Shown: piece after piece, positions 28,051 through 37,340 of the stretch
Position numbering within the stretch: position 1 is the first letter of the stretch
How the letters are laid out: each line of letters starts with the position of its first letter
From: an uncultured Pelagibacteraceae bacterium
GTDB lineage: Bacteria > Pseudomonadota > Alphaproteobacteria > Pelagibacterales > AG-422-B15
DNA: 64,000 nucleotides
Direction: 5' to 3'
NCBI GenBank assembly: GCA_902518955.1
Contig: CABYIR010000003.1
Coordinates: 28,036 to 92,035 of the forward strand
Position numbers and translations under genes: made by a program
The notes under the pieces: generated by a model
Told to the model about the DNA's origin: nothing
What the model saw: the letters and a program-made list of their open reading frames with translations, nothing else
The model's database searches: none

Positions 28051-29019
28051 ATGAACTATCTTGTCACAGGAGGTGCTGGTTATATTGGCAGCCATATGGT
28101 TAAAGTGCTACAGGAGCACAACCATGATGTGACTGTTATAGATAACCTATCTACAGGATTTAGAGACCTTATCAGCGATTGTGAGATTATTAATATAGAT
28201 ATTAGAGATAAATCATTAGTCGATAAAACTTTATCTAAGAGAAATTATAATGGAGTATTTCATTTTGCGGCAAAATCAATTGTAAATGAGTCATTCAAAA
28301 TGCCAGACGAATATAGAAAAAATAATGTTGAAGGAACAATGAATCTAATTGACTCAATGAAAAAATATGAAATTAACAATTTGATATTTTCATCAAGTGC
28401 GGCTGTCTACGGAAATAGTTATAATAAAATCATTAGAGAAACTGATAACCTCAATCCATCAAATCCATATGGAAAAACTAAAGTTGAGTCAGAAAATATA
28501 ATAAGTAATTATTGTGAAGCAAAAGATCTTAGAGCTATAAGCTTTAGATACTTTAATGCTGCTGGAGCTCATCCTTCTGGTACGATTGGTGAAAAACACG
28601 AACCTGAAACGCATTTGATACCAAACTTAATAAAATCAATAATTAATAATCAATATAATTTTGAATTATATGGTGGAAAAGATAATCTGACTAATGATGG
28701 AACGTGTGTAAGAGATTATATTCATGTAAGTGACATAGTAAATGCTCACTACATAGGCATGAAGAAAATTCAAAATTTAAAACCATATAATGTTTTTAAT
28801 ATTGGAAGTGGCAAAGGATATTCAATCATGGAAGTAATAAGTGGTGTTGAGGCTGTTACAAATAAGAAAATTGATTATAAACATTCAGAAGAAAGACAAA
28901 ATGAACCCTCATATCTTGTTGCCGATATTTCGAAAATTAAAAATCAATTAGAATGGTCAATAGAATATAATACTATCGAGTCAATTATTGAAACTGCATG
29001 GAACTGGCATAGAAAATGA
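28051..29019 (+). CDS. galE: UDP-glucose 4-epimerase
   Basis: The 322 residues are an extended short-chain dehydrogenase. The NAD-binding motif GGAGYIGSHMVKVL is at residues 7-20, the catalytic Ser in FSSSAAVYGNS, and Tyr and Lys in NPYGKTKVESENI, followed by SFRYFNAAGAHPSG and DGTCVRDYIHV, which are GalE signatures. It interconverts UDP-glucose and UDP-galactose for cell-surface polysaccharides. The C-terminal length is normal. The stop overlaps the start of the next gene in ATGA. Confidence 0.93.
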   Translation: MNYLVTGGAGYIGSHMVKVLQEHNHDVTVIDNLSTGFRDLISDCEIINIDIRDKSLVDKTLSKRNYNGVFHFAAKSIVNESFKMPDEYRKNNVEGTMNLIDSMKKYEINNLIFSSSAAVYGNSYNKIIRETDNLNPSNPYGKTKVESENIISNYCEAKDLRAISFRYFNAAGAHPSGTIGEKHEPETHLIPNLIKSIINNQYNFELYGGKDNLTNDGTCVRDYIHVSDIVNAHYIGMKKIQNLKPYNVFNIGSGKGYSIMEVISGVEAVTNKKIDYKHSEERQNEPSYLVADISKIKNQLEWSIEYNTIESIIETAWNWHRK

Positions 29020-29954
29020 AAAATATAGTTTTTTTAGATCGAGATACATTCCCAAAAAGAATATCTATACCAAGGCCAAACTTTAAAAATAGTTGGAAAG
29101 ATTATTCATTTACAAGAAAAAATGAGATTATAAGTAGAATTAGAAAAGCGCATATAATTGTCACAAATAAAACTCAATTAAAACGCTCAACATTAAAATA
29201 CGCAAAGAATTTAGAACTAATAGCAATTACTGCCACTGGAACAAACATAATTGATTTAGATTATTGTAAAGATAAAAAAATAAACATTTGTAATCTTAGA
29301 GACTATGCTTCTATTTCAGTCGCCGAGCATGTTTTTGCTCTAATTCTCTCACTATTTAAACAGTTAAAAGGATTGGAAAAAGATATTAAAAATGATATTT
29401 GGCAAAAAAGTAAAGTTTTTGCCTTACTTAATAGAAGAATAAGTGATTTACATGATAAAAATATTGGAATAGTTGGCAAAGGTTCAATAGGCAAACAAGT
29501 AAAAAAAATTGCATCATCTTTTAATATGAACGTACAATTTTTTTCAGTTAGAAATTTCAATAAAGCTCAATTTAAAAAATTCTTATCTGAAAATGATATA
29601 ATTACTATTCACTGCCCTCTTGATAAGAACACACTTAATTTAATTACAACTAAAGAATTTAAGATGATGAAAAAGAGTTCTATTATAATTAATACTGCTC
29701 GCGGAGGTATAATTAATGAGATGGATCTAGTAAATGCTATACAAAAAAAAATAATAGGTGGCGCAGGCATTGACGTAGCAAGTATTGAACCACCCAAAAA
29801 AAATCACCCTTATTATAAAATTATCAATAAAGAAAATTTTTTATGGACACCTCATACAGCTTGGGCATCAGATAGAACATTAAACTTAGCTATTAAGCAA
29901 TTAATTAATAATATAGATTCATATTATAAAAATAAGCCAAAAAATTTAGTTTAA
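29016..29954 (+). CDS. D-isomer-specific 2-hydroxyacid dehydrogenase
   Basis: The 312 residues show the two-domain D-2-hydroxyacid dehydrogenase pattern. The NAD motif is GIVGKGSIGKQV (about residues 150-161), the substrate Arg lies in NTARGGIINEMDLV, the catalytic Glu in GIDVASIEPPKK, and the His in TPHTAWASDRT. Such enzymes reduce glyoxylate, hydroxypyruvate or related 2-oxo acids. The 4-bp overlap with galE shows they are coupled; a role in sugar-acid metabolism would fit but is inference. The substrate cannot be assigned from sequence. Confidence 0.88.
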   Translation: MKNIVFLDRDTFPKRISIPRPNFKNSWKDYSFTRKNEIISRIRKAHIIVTNKTQLKRSTLKYAKNLELIAITATGTNIIDLDYCKDKKINICNLRDYASISVAEHVFALILSLFKQLKGLEKDIKNDIWQKSKVFALLNRRISDLHDKNIGIVGKGSIGKQVKKIASSFNMNVQFFSVRNFNKAQFKKFLSENDIITIHCPLDKNTLNLITTKEFKMMKKSSIIINTARGGIINEMDLVNAIQKKIIGGAGIDVASIEPPKKNHPYYKIINKENFLWTPHTAWASDRTLNLAIKQLINNIDSYYKNKPKNLV

Positions 29955-30820
29955 GAATTATCTTTCTTATTTTCTTTGTGAATAAAAAACACTGATCCTA
30001 AAATTAAGATTCCTCCAACAATTTCATAAATACTTAATGTTTCAGCAAATATAATAAAGGCTAATATTAATCCAAAAATTGGGAATAAAGAATAAAAAGG
30101 TAATACATTTGAAATAGGATAAAACTTATATAAATAAAACATTCCTGCGTGGCCAATTGCTGAGACAATTAATGCAGTATGAAGAACTGTAAAGACTGCC
30201 AATCCATTTATAGGCATCAAATAATTGAGTGGGTTTCCATCAATGATAAGTGTCATCACTGCAACGGGTATAAATGCAATAAGTCCTTGCCAGCCATTAA
30301 GAGTTGCGGTGTCAACTTCTTTTAATACTCTTGCCATAAGATTTGAAAAAGCATAGAAAAATGCCATTACTATTACTAATATCAATCCAAACTTGTCATT
30401 AATAATTCTTGGGTCATAAGCAACAATAACTATTCCAATGAAAGATAAAAATATAAGAACCCAACGTTTTAATGAAATATTCTCTCTTAAGAAAACTAAA
30501 CTAAGCATTAAACCAAATGGAATTGATAATTGTGCTCCAATAATAATTGGTGCAACAATTGATAATTTCTCCAAAGCATAATACATTGTTACGTAAGTTC
30601 CAATTCCCATAGCAAGAGAAAACCCTAGCAAAGGCTTTAATAAATGTTTTTTAGGTGGCTTTAACCTAAAGAAAGGGAGGAAAGCTAAAAAAATTAAGCC
30701 AAGTCTTAGGGCAGTAAATAATAAAGGAGGAATAGTATCTATTCCAAGTTTTCCAACTGGGTAAGAGCTTCCATACAAAACCATTATGATTAGTACTAGA
30801 ATAAGATGCTTTGATTGCAT
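29951..30820 (-). CDS. EamA/DMT-family transporter
   Basis: The 289 residues contain about ten hydrophobic segments arranged as two five-helix EamA repeats, with YGSSYPVGKLGIDTIPP near the start of the first and HAALIV-like and FYSLFPIFGLILAFI segments in the second. Such inner-membrane proteins export amino acids, metabolites or drugs; the substrate is unknown. It converges on the dehydrogenase gene with a 4-bp overlap. Confidence 0.87.
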   Translation of the reverse strand: MQSKHLILVLIIMVLYGSSYPVGKLGIDTIPPLLFTALRLGLIFLAFLPFFRLKPPKKHLLKPLLGFSLAMGIGTYVTMYYALEKLSIVAPIIIGAQLSIPFGLMLSLVFLRENISLKRWVLIFLSFIGIVIVAYDPRIINDKFGLILVIVMAFFYAFSNLMARVLKEVDTATLNGWQGLIAFIPVAVMTLIIDGNPLNYLMPINGLAVFTVLHTALIVSAIGHAGMFYLYKFYPISNVLPFYSLFPIFGLILAFIIFAETLSIYEIVGGILILGSVFFIHKENKKDNS

Positions 30821-30872
30821 TTATTAAATCTAATTGATTAAATACTTAATACAACTCAAAGAATTTAGAGTT

Positions 30873-31004
30873 TCATTTGTTTCTAGGGGAGCAACGTTTT
30901 GAACAATATTTTACATTGCCCCAATTTAATTCCCATTTTTTTCTCCATGAGAATTCTTTTTTACAAGTAATACAAATCTTAGTTGGCAGATTTTGTTTCT
31001 TCAT
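30873..31004 (-). CDS. DUF2256 zinc-ribbon mini-protein, 43 aa
   Basis: Reading the minus strand from the ATG at 31002-31004 gives 43 codons: MKKQNLPTKICITCKKEF, then WRKKWELNWGNVKYCS and KRCSPRNK. The cysteines occur as CITC and CSKRC, the zinc-ribbon arrangement of the DUF2256 family. That family often lies near cryptochrome/photolyase genes in bacteria; none is visible here. The ORF is small, so I rely on the four cysteines, the Trp pattern and its position in an otherwise empty gap. It lies between the EamA and carboxylesterase genes, all on the minus strand. Confidence 0.8.
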   Translation of the reverse strand: MKKQNLPTKICITCKKEFSWRKKWELNWGNVKYCSKRCSPRNK

Positions 31005-31026
31005 TAATAGACATATTCATTATAGT

Positions 31027-32862
31027 TTAGATACATTGACCATTTAAAAAACTATCATAATAAACTGAGACTTCTTTTTTAGATAATGTTGTACGATCAA
31101 ATAGATCATCAAAAATAATACATTTTTGTTCAATAGATAAATTTTCACTTGATAGATTTTGTATTATAGAATCTGATGATAATATTGCATTATTCATTTT
31201 TATACCTTGATCATTCTCAGTATCAAATACAATAAATTTTTCGTTACTTTTATTTACCCAATGATCCCATTTCATTTTTAGTGGGTATGGATTTGAGTTA
31301 GGATTACCGTCATAAGCAAAGTTCACCCAGTATTGACTCATTAAAATAGATAAGTTTTTATCAAAAATTGCATTTTCTTTCCTATATAAAATTTCAGATA
31401 AACTACTTTCTCTTCCATCAATTATCTCTGGTGAATTAAAAACAAAACCAATTTCTAAGCCATGAGCTGCTCCTAATAATTTTGAAAAATCCATACCAAG
31501 AAAAGATGGTTCTTCGTCCCAATCAAATCTATATGAATATACATTGTTAATATTTTTACTTGATATATTTCTAGATAGATTGTCTACAGCATCTAATTTC
31601 CATGCATCACTTTCATATCTTGAATAAGCGTCATAGAATTTCTCATCTTTTTGTTTTGTCCACAATCCTAATGCTGGATGCATATTTGTAATAAAGCCTG
31701 GTAGTACAGTTTTAACAAATCTTTTATCTCCACTTATAAACAGCTTATTCTCGTCTCGATTTGTTCCTAAAATTATCTCTTTATCTTGAAATTTTCCCCT
31801 GACATATGACTCAAAAATACCCTCCTCTGGAATTATAATTCCATCTGGAATTACATTGGGCACATCAATTAAACCTCCGGCATCTTCTCTGATACGATAA
31901 AAACTTATGATCTCTTCTTTAGATAGATCTCTTAAATAATTCCCTAAATTATCTTCATCTTCCAATGTCTCTTTTAGAGTCATTGGATTCATGTTGGAGT
32001 TTTTTTTATTCAAAATACTTTTAATAAAAGTCATTGATCCTGAGACTGGATTATTTCTTGAGTATTCAAGATCATCTGAAACTAGGTAACCGCTCTGTAC
32101 TATTCCTCTTTGAAATAAGTTCTTTGCTGATTCAGCGAGATAAAGTGAAAGAACGTTTCGAGCCCCTGCAGACTCGCCAAAAATAGTAATATTATTTGGA
32201 TCGCCACCAAAAGAGCTGATATTTTGATTTACCCATTCTAAAGATTTTATCATATCAAGGGTTCCAAAATTTGGCGATTTATCAAGTGGTTCGTTAGAAT
32301 TGGAATTTAAGTCTGGTACAGAAAACCAGCCGAAAGGTCCGAGTCTATAATTAACTGAAACGAGAATAACATCATGAAATTTTAGAAAATTAGTAGGTAT
32401 GTACATAGGAGATGCTGAATAGCCCCAAGTATTTCCACCTCCGTGAATCCAAAACATTACTGGAAGTTTTTTGTTGCTTTTAAAAGAGTCTGCTGGTGAA
32501 AATATGTTTAAATATAAACAATCTTCAGATCCAAAGATTGTTCCTTCTTTTTGTCCAGTAATTAATTCATCATAAAAATTTGATACTTGAACACATCTAT
32601 TAGGTAATTTAGTGGCATCAAAACGATTTGATGTAAATTCAAAATCACGTGGAGCTTTCCACCTTAACTCTCCTTCTGGTGCTTTGGCATAAGGTATTCC
32701 ATACCATGCATATATATCTTTTTGATCCTCTTCATTTATTTTTGTGCCAACAATCTCAACATCATCTAAAACTACTTTTGACCCATCAACGACCTCATTT
32801 GAAAAGGAGTGTGCGCCGGTAAAAGCAAATAAGATTAGAATTGTTACTAAAATTTTTTTCAT
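31027..32862 (-). CDS. Secreted carboxylesterase, type B
   Basis: The 611-residue protein has a signal peptide (MKKILVTILILFAFTGAHS). The oxyanion motif WIHGGGNTWG, the nucleophile elbow FGESAGARNVL with the catalytic Ser, and the opening WYGIPYAKAPEGELRWKAP mark a type-B carboxylesterase of the alpha/beta-hydrolase fold. The catalytic His is probably in GAAHGLEIGFVF. Such enzymes cleave carboxylic esters; the substrate is unknown. The start overlaps the end of nnrD by 4 bp (ATGA), which is an unusual operon partner. Confidence 0.88.
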   Translation of the reverse strand: MKKILVTILILFAFTGAHSFSNEVVDGSKVVLDDVEIVGTKINEEDQKDIYAWYGIPYAKAPEGELRWKAPRDFEFTSNRFDATKLPNRCVQVSNFYDELITGQKEGTIFGSEDCLYLNIFSPADSFKSNKKLPVMFWIHGGGNTWGYSASPMYIPTNFLKFHDVILVSVNYRLGPFGWFSVPDLNSNSNEPLDKSPNFGTLDMIKSLEWVNQNISSFGGDPNNITIFGESAGARNVLSLYLAESAKNLFQRGIVQSGYLVSDDLEYSRNNPVSGSMTFIKSILNKKNSNMNPMTLKETLEDEDNLGNYLRDLSKEEIISFYRIREDAGGLIDVPNVIPDGIIIPEEGIFESYVRGKFQDKEIILGTNRDENKLFISGDKRFVKTVLPGFITNMHPALGLWTKQKDEKFYDAYSRYESDAWKLDAVDNLSRNISSKNINNVYSYRFDWDEEPSFLGMDFSKLLGAAHGLEIGFVFNSPEIIDGRESSLSEILYRKENAIFDKNLSILMSQYWVNFAYDGNPNSNPYPLKMKWDHWVNKSNEKFIVFDTENDQGIKMNNAILSSDSIIQNLSSENLSIEQKCIIFDDLFDRTTLSKKEVSVYYDSFLNGQCI

Positions 32863-33707
32863 TGTATCTTTAATTTTGACAGGTTTTTAACTATAAGTGG
32901 AATATTATCAACTAGGTCATCAGCTATTAATCCGGGCCCTAATAATTCACCTAACTGAGAATGGATCCAGGAACCGGCACAAGCTGCATCAAAAGCTTTC
33001 ATTTTATTGTGTCCAATTAATGATGATATTATTCCCGCTAAAACATCACCTGACCCCGCTGTAGCAAGATATGGGGCTTTAGAAGAGTTGATTACAACTT
33101 TACCTGAAGGATGAGCAATTACAGTGTCTGAACCTTTTAATAAAACAATGCTTCCTGCTTTTTTTGCCCCTTCAACTGTTCTAACCACTTTATCTTCTAT
33201 GTTATTTATTTCATCTCCGAACAATCTTTTAAATTCACCTTCATGTGGAGTGAGTATTGTATGTTCATATGTATCTATAAATAGTTCATCAGGGGAATTT
33301 TCAAAGCTAGTAATAGCATCGGCATCAATGACAACATGATCAATAAAAGCAAGAGCTAATAGAGTTCTAGCTTTTGTTTCATCAGAGATAGTATTTCCAG
33401 GTCCTATCAAGACTGATGAGATTTTCTTGTCTTTAAGCATCGATTGAAATTCATTTTTATTCTGAATTACTGCAATCAACTCGACCGATATTTGAGGCTC
33501 CAAAATCTGAGCTGACTCTTTGTCACAAATGAGTTTTACTGCTCCTGCGCCAACTCTCATAGCGGCTCTTCCTGCGAGCCTAGCAGCACCAGTCTTGAAT
33601 GCAGGACCTGAGTTAATTAATACCAATCCTCTTGAATACTTATGATCAGTATTTCCGGGAAAAGGGAACTGGTCAATCCACAAGTCGGGGGAGTTTTTTA
33701 AAATCAT
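32859..33707 (-). CDS. nnrD: ADP-dependent NAD(P)H-hydrate dehydratase
   Basis: The 282 residues match the C-terminal (dehydratase) half of bifunctional Nnr: GRAAMRVGAGAVKLIC, LIGPGNTISDET, ILTPHEGEFKRLFG, VLLKGSDTVIAHPSGK and ATAGSGDVLAGIISSL, the last being the nucleotide/metal motif. It repairs hydrated NAD(P)H damaged at the nicotinamide ring. The N-terminal epimerase (NnrE) domain is absent; that function would have to be separate. In many Alphaproteobacteria this gene neighbours glnB and glnA, as here. Confidence 0.92.
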   Translation of the reverse strand: MILKNSPDLWIDQFPFPGNTDHKYSRGLVLINSGPAFKTGAARLAGRAAMRVGAGAVKLICDKESAQILEPQISVELIAVIQNKNEFQSMLKDKKISSVLIGPGNTISDETKARTLLALAFIDHVVIDADAITSFENSPDELFIDTYEHTILTPHEGEFKRLFGDEINNIEDKVVRTVEGAKKAGSIVLLKGSDTVIAHPSGKVVINSSKAPYLATAGSGDVLAGIISSLIGHNKMKAFDAACAGSWIHSQLGELLGPGLIADDLVDNIPLIVKNLSKLKIQ

Positions 33708-33864
33708 GATATAATTCGCATCATCTTAATAAATTCAATAGTTTGCTTATTACAATATTTTTAAGATATTTAAATAAATTATTGATTCAAATGAACTATT
33801 TAAAAATCTAAAATTATATAATATTTTATAGAAATATTTGTGTCAATTTGGCATAAGTTCTAAA

Positions 33865-33903
33865 TAGTGCAATGTTTTCTTTGTATCTAATTATAGTGCA
33901 TTG
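33865..33903 (+). promoter_or_regulatory. Two TAGTGCAwTG direct repeats upstream of glnB
   Basis: TAGTGCAATG (33865-33874) and TAGTGCATTG (33894-33903) repeat 29 bp apart. TAGTGCA is the complement of TGCACTA, close to the NtrC half-site TGCACyA, so a nitrogen-regulator site is possible. They are direct repeats, not the inverted pair an NtrC dimer binds, so this is weak. Confidence 0.3.
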
Positions 33904-33914
33904 CTCAATTTTAA

Positions 33915-34271
<357 letters not shown>

Positions 34272-34295
34272 TTTTTTTTAAGAAAGAAGGCATAC

Positions 34296-35267
34296 ATGAA
34301 TACATTCGAATACATCTGGCTAGATGGTTATCAACCTGAGCCTTTCATGAGAAGCAAAGTAAAAGCTACTGATCAAGGATCGGCACCAGATTGGTCATTT
34401 GATGGCTCATCTACAAAACAAGCAGAGGGTGGAAGTTCAGATTGTCTTCTATTACCAGTACAAACATATTCAAATCCCAATGGACATGATTTAGTTATGA
34501 CTCAAGTTCAAGCTGCTGATCATACAACTCATCCATCAAATTTTAGAGCTGCTGCTGCTGAGGTAGTTACGGATGAATGGTGGTTTGGTTTTGAACAAGA
34601 ATTCTTTTTTACAGATCCAAAAAATGGCGAACCTCTTGGCTGGGAGTCTGGAACTCCAAGAGAACAAGGAGAATACTATTGTGGTGTTGGAGCAGGCAAT
34701 GTTGTGGGTCGCGAAATTTCAGATGCCCATTTACAAGCATGCTTAGATGTAGGCATAACTTTGACTGGAACTAATGCAGAGGTGGCACTTGGTCAATGGG
34801 AATATCAGTGCTTTGGTAAAGGAATTAAGGCAGCAGATGACTTATGGGTTAGTCGATACCTTTTATTTAAAACTGCTGAAAAATATGGTATTGGCGTTAA
34901 TATTCATCCAAAGCCAAAAACCGGTGACTGGAATGGTTCTGGAATGCACACCAATTTTTCTAATGAAGAAATGAGATCAAAGGGCTCAGAAGAATTATTT
35001 TCATCCATGTGTGAAAAACTAGGCAAGGTTCATGAAGATGGTATCGCATCATATGGCTCAGATAATGATATGAGACTAACTGGCCTCCATGAAACTCAAA
35101 ATATCGAGCAATTTTCTTATGGAGTTAGTGATAGAGGAGCGAGTATTCGGATACCTGTTTATACAGTTGAAAATAACTGGAATGGTTATTTAGAAGATAG
35201 AAGACCTGCCTCAAACGCAGATCCATACAAAATACTTGCACATATTGTTGGAACTTTAACTAAGTAA
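34296..35267 (+). CDS. Glutamine synthetase, type II (GSII, eukaryotic-like)
   Basis: The 323 residues are a GSII-family enzyme, a shorter form than GSI. Recognisable pieces are WSFDGSSTKQAEGGSSDC, FGFEQEFFFTD (metal site), GAGNVVGREISDAHLQ, LGQWEYQCFGKG, NIHPKPKTGDWNGSGMHTN and DRGASIRIPVYTV. It makes glutamine from glutamate, ammonia and ATP and works as a decamer. GSII is rare in bacteria, known from rhizobia and some marine groups. It is the first of two glutamine synthetases after glnB (24-bp gap), with a GSI gene 41 bp further on. Confidence 0.94.
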   Translation: MNTFEYIWLDGYQPEPFMRSKVKATDQGSAPDWSFDGSSTKQAEGGSSDCLLLPVQTYSNPNGHDLVMTQVQAADHTTHPSNFRAAAAEVVTDEWWFGFEQEFFFTDPKNGEPLGWESGTPREQGEYYCGVGAGNVVGREISDAHLQACLDVGITLTGTNAEVALGQWEYQCFGKGIKAADDLWVSRYLLFKTAEKYGIGVNIHPKPKTGDWNGSGMHTNFSNEEMRSKGSEELFSSMCEKLGKVHEDGIASYGSDNDMRLTGLHETQNIEQFSYGVSDRGASIRIPVYTVENNWNGYLEDRRPASNADPYKILAHIVGTLTK

Positions 35268-35308
35268 GCTGTAACATTAACTTAGTTAACGTTTTTAGGG
35301 GAGACAAC

Positions 35309-36718
35309 ATGACTACTGCAAGTGAAGCATTAAAGGTATTCAAAGATTCTGGCGCCAAATATTTAGATCTAAGATTTACTGATGTTAAAGGTAAATGGCA
35401 GCACCTAACAATGGATGGAACTGTTGTAGATGAAAATCTGTTAAATAGTGGTGTATTTTTTGATGGATCGTCTATTGCGGGATGGAAAGCAATAAATGAA
35501 TCCGACATGGTTCTCAAGCCTGATCTCTCATCAACAGTCATGGATCCATTCACAGCTCAGCCAACAATGATGATTTTTTGCGATATACTGGATGCAGTTA
35601 CAAAAGAACCCTATGAAAGAGATCCTCGTGGAACTGCAAGAAAAGCCGAAGAATATGTTAAATCAAGTGGTATGGGTGACACTATTTACATTGGGCCCGA
35701 AGCTGAGTTTTTTGTTTTTGATGACGTTAAATTTCAAGTAGAAATGAATAAATCTAGTTTTGAAATCGATAGTGCCGAAGGGCCTTACAATAGTGCAAAA
35801 AATTATGAGAGTGGTAACCTTGGTCACAGACCGGGAGTCAAAGGTGGGTATTTTCCTGTTCCCCCAGTTGACAGTGCTCAAGATATTAGAACTGAGTTTC
35901 TTGAAGAATTAAAAAACTTAGGTCTTAAGATGGAAAAGCATCACCATGAGGTTGCTCCAAGCCAACATGAGCTTGGTTTATTGTTTAACACCCTCTTAAA
36001 ACAAGGAGATGGGATTCAATTATATAAATATGGTGTACACATGGTTGCTAATTCTTTTGGTAAAACAGCTACGTTTATGCCAAAGCCTGTAAAGGGTGAC
36101 AATGGGTCTGGTATGCATGTGCATCAATCAATTTGGAAAGATGGAAAACCTCTTTTTGCAGGGGATGGATATGCGGGATTATCTGAAACTGCTCTTTATT
36201 ATATTGGAGGTATAATTAAACATGGTAAGGCACTTAATGCTTTTACAAACCCGAGCACTAATAGTTATAAGCGTCTTATTCCTGGATTTGAAGCACCTGT
36301 GATACTGGTTTACTCAGCAAGGAATAGATCAGCTTCTTGTAGAATACCTGTATCTGATAGCCCTAAAGGAAAAAGAGTTGAAGTAAGGTTTCCTGATCCA
36401 ACTGCAAATCCATACTTGGCATTTGCTGCAATGCTTATGGCAGGAATGGATGGAATAAAAAATAAAATTCATCCGGGAGATGCGAGTGATCAAGATCTTT
36501 ATGAGCTCTCAGATAGTGAAGTTGCAAAATTGCCAACCGTTTGTGGCTCTTTAAGAGAAGCTTTAGAGTCAGTTGATCAAGATAGAGCATTTTTAACTGA
36601 AGCTGGCGTTTTTACTGATGATCAAATTGACGGTTACATAGATCTCAAAATGCAAGAAGTATATGATTTAGAGCACTCTCCTCACCCTGTAGAGTTTAAG
36701 AATTACTTCAGTGTATAG
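35309..36718 (+). CDS. glnA: Glutamine synthetase, type I
   Basis: The 469 residues are a full-length GSI. VFFDGSSIAGWKAINESDM, HHEVAPSQHELGL, FMPKPVKGDNGSGMHVHQS, RNRSASCRIPV and RVEVRFPDPTANPYLAF are the expected metal, ATP and glutamate motifs. The adenylylation region is present as HPGDASDQDLYELSDSE, with the Tyr that GlnE modifies. It sits 41 bp downstream of a type II synthetase, so the locus encodes two non-homologous-family enzymes for the same reaction under one PII gene. AGGGGAG is its ribosome site. Confidence 0.97.
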   Translation: MTTASEALKVFKDSGAKYLDLRFTDVKGKWQHLTMDGTVVDENLLNSGVFFDGSSIAGWKAINESDMVLKPDLSSTVMDPFTAQPTMMIFCDILDAVTKEPYERDPRGTARKAEEYVKSSGMGDTIYIGPEAEFFVFDDVKFQVEMNKSSFEIDSAEGPYNSAKNYESGNLGHRPGVKGGYFPVPPVDSAQDIRTEFLEELKNLGLKMEKHHHEVAPSQHELGLLFNTLLKQGDGIQLYKYGVHMVANSFGKTATFMPKPVKGDNGSGMHVHQSIWKDGKPLFAGDGYAGLSETALYYIGGIIKHGKALNAFTNPSTNSYKRLIPGFEAPVILVYSARNRSASCRIPVSDSPKGKRVEVRFPDPTANPYLAFAAMLMAGMDGIKNKIHPGDASDQDLYELSDSEVAKLPTVCGSLREALESVDQDRAFLTEAGVFTDDQIDGYIDLKMQEVYDLEHSPHPVEFKNYFSV

Positions 36719-36754
36719 CTCTGAAAACTTATTTAGATATGGAGTCTTATTATT

Positions 36755-37339
36755 ATGAAAAAAATTGATTTCTGGTTTTCAATTGGTAGCACTTATACTT
36801 ACCTTTCTGTAAGTAGGATTTCAAAAATTGAAGATGAACAGCAAGTTTCTTTTGCATGGAACCCTTTTAGTGTACGAAAATTAATGATGGAAATGAATAA
36901 TATTCCATTCACTCCTCCTGAAAAAAAAGTTAAATCAGATTACATGTGGAGAGATATATCACGAAGAGCAAAAAATTATAATTTAAGTCCAATAATACCG
37001 GCTCCGTACCCTCTCAAGAATTTTGATTTAGCAAATCAAATTGCTGTGCATGGTATTAATGAAGGATGGTGCGAAAAGTATGTAAGATTAACTTACAAAT
37101 ATTGGTTTGAAAGTGGGATTGAAGCTGGATCAGAAGAGTGTATTGAAAAGATTTCAAAAGATATGAATTTTAATCCTAACGATCTAATAGAAAATTCAAG
37201 TTCAAATAATATTATTGAAAAATACAATGCTCAAACTGACAAGGCCAGAGAGCTTGGGATATTTGGTTCCCCCAGCTTCATATCAAGTGGAGAGATATTT
37301 TGGGGTGACGATAGATTAGAAGATGCTATAAACTGGTAA
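36755..37339 (+). CDS. 2-hydroxychromene-2-carboxylate isomerase-like (DsbA-fold) protein
   Basis: The 194 residues have a DsbA/kappa-GST layout: KKIDFWFSIGSTYTYLSV at the start (the Ser of SIGSTYTY replaces the CXXC of DsbA), WNPFSVRKLMMEMNNIPF, a helical insert, and GIFGSPSFISSGEIFWGDDR at the end, which is the HCCA-isomerase signature. Characterised members isomerise 2-hydroxychromene-2-carboxylate using glutathione in aromatic degradation. No other naphthalene pathway gene is nearby, so the substrate is open. It is followed 1 bp later by an acyl-CoA dehydrogenase. Confidence 0.82.
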   Translation: MKKIDFWFSIGSTYTYLSVSRISKIEDEQQVSFAWNPFSVRKLMMEMNNIPFTPPEKKVKSDYMWRDISRRAKNYNLSPIIPAPYPLKNFDLANQIAVHGINEGWCEKYVRLTYKYWFESGIEAGSEECIEKISKDMNFNPNDLIENSSSNNIIEKYNAQTDKARELGIFGSPSFISSGEIFWGDDRLEDAINW

Positions 37340-37340
37340 T

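Noticed and set aside
33845..33875. A sigma-54-like TGGCA...TGC element before glnB
   Set aside because: The GG and GC pairs are 19 bp apart; a real -24/-12 promoter needs about 12 bp.
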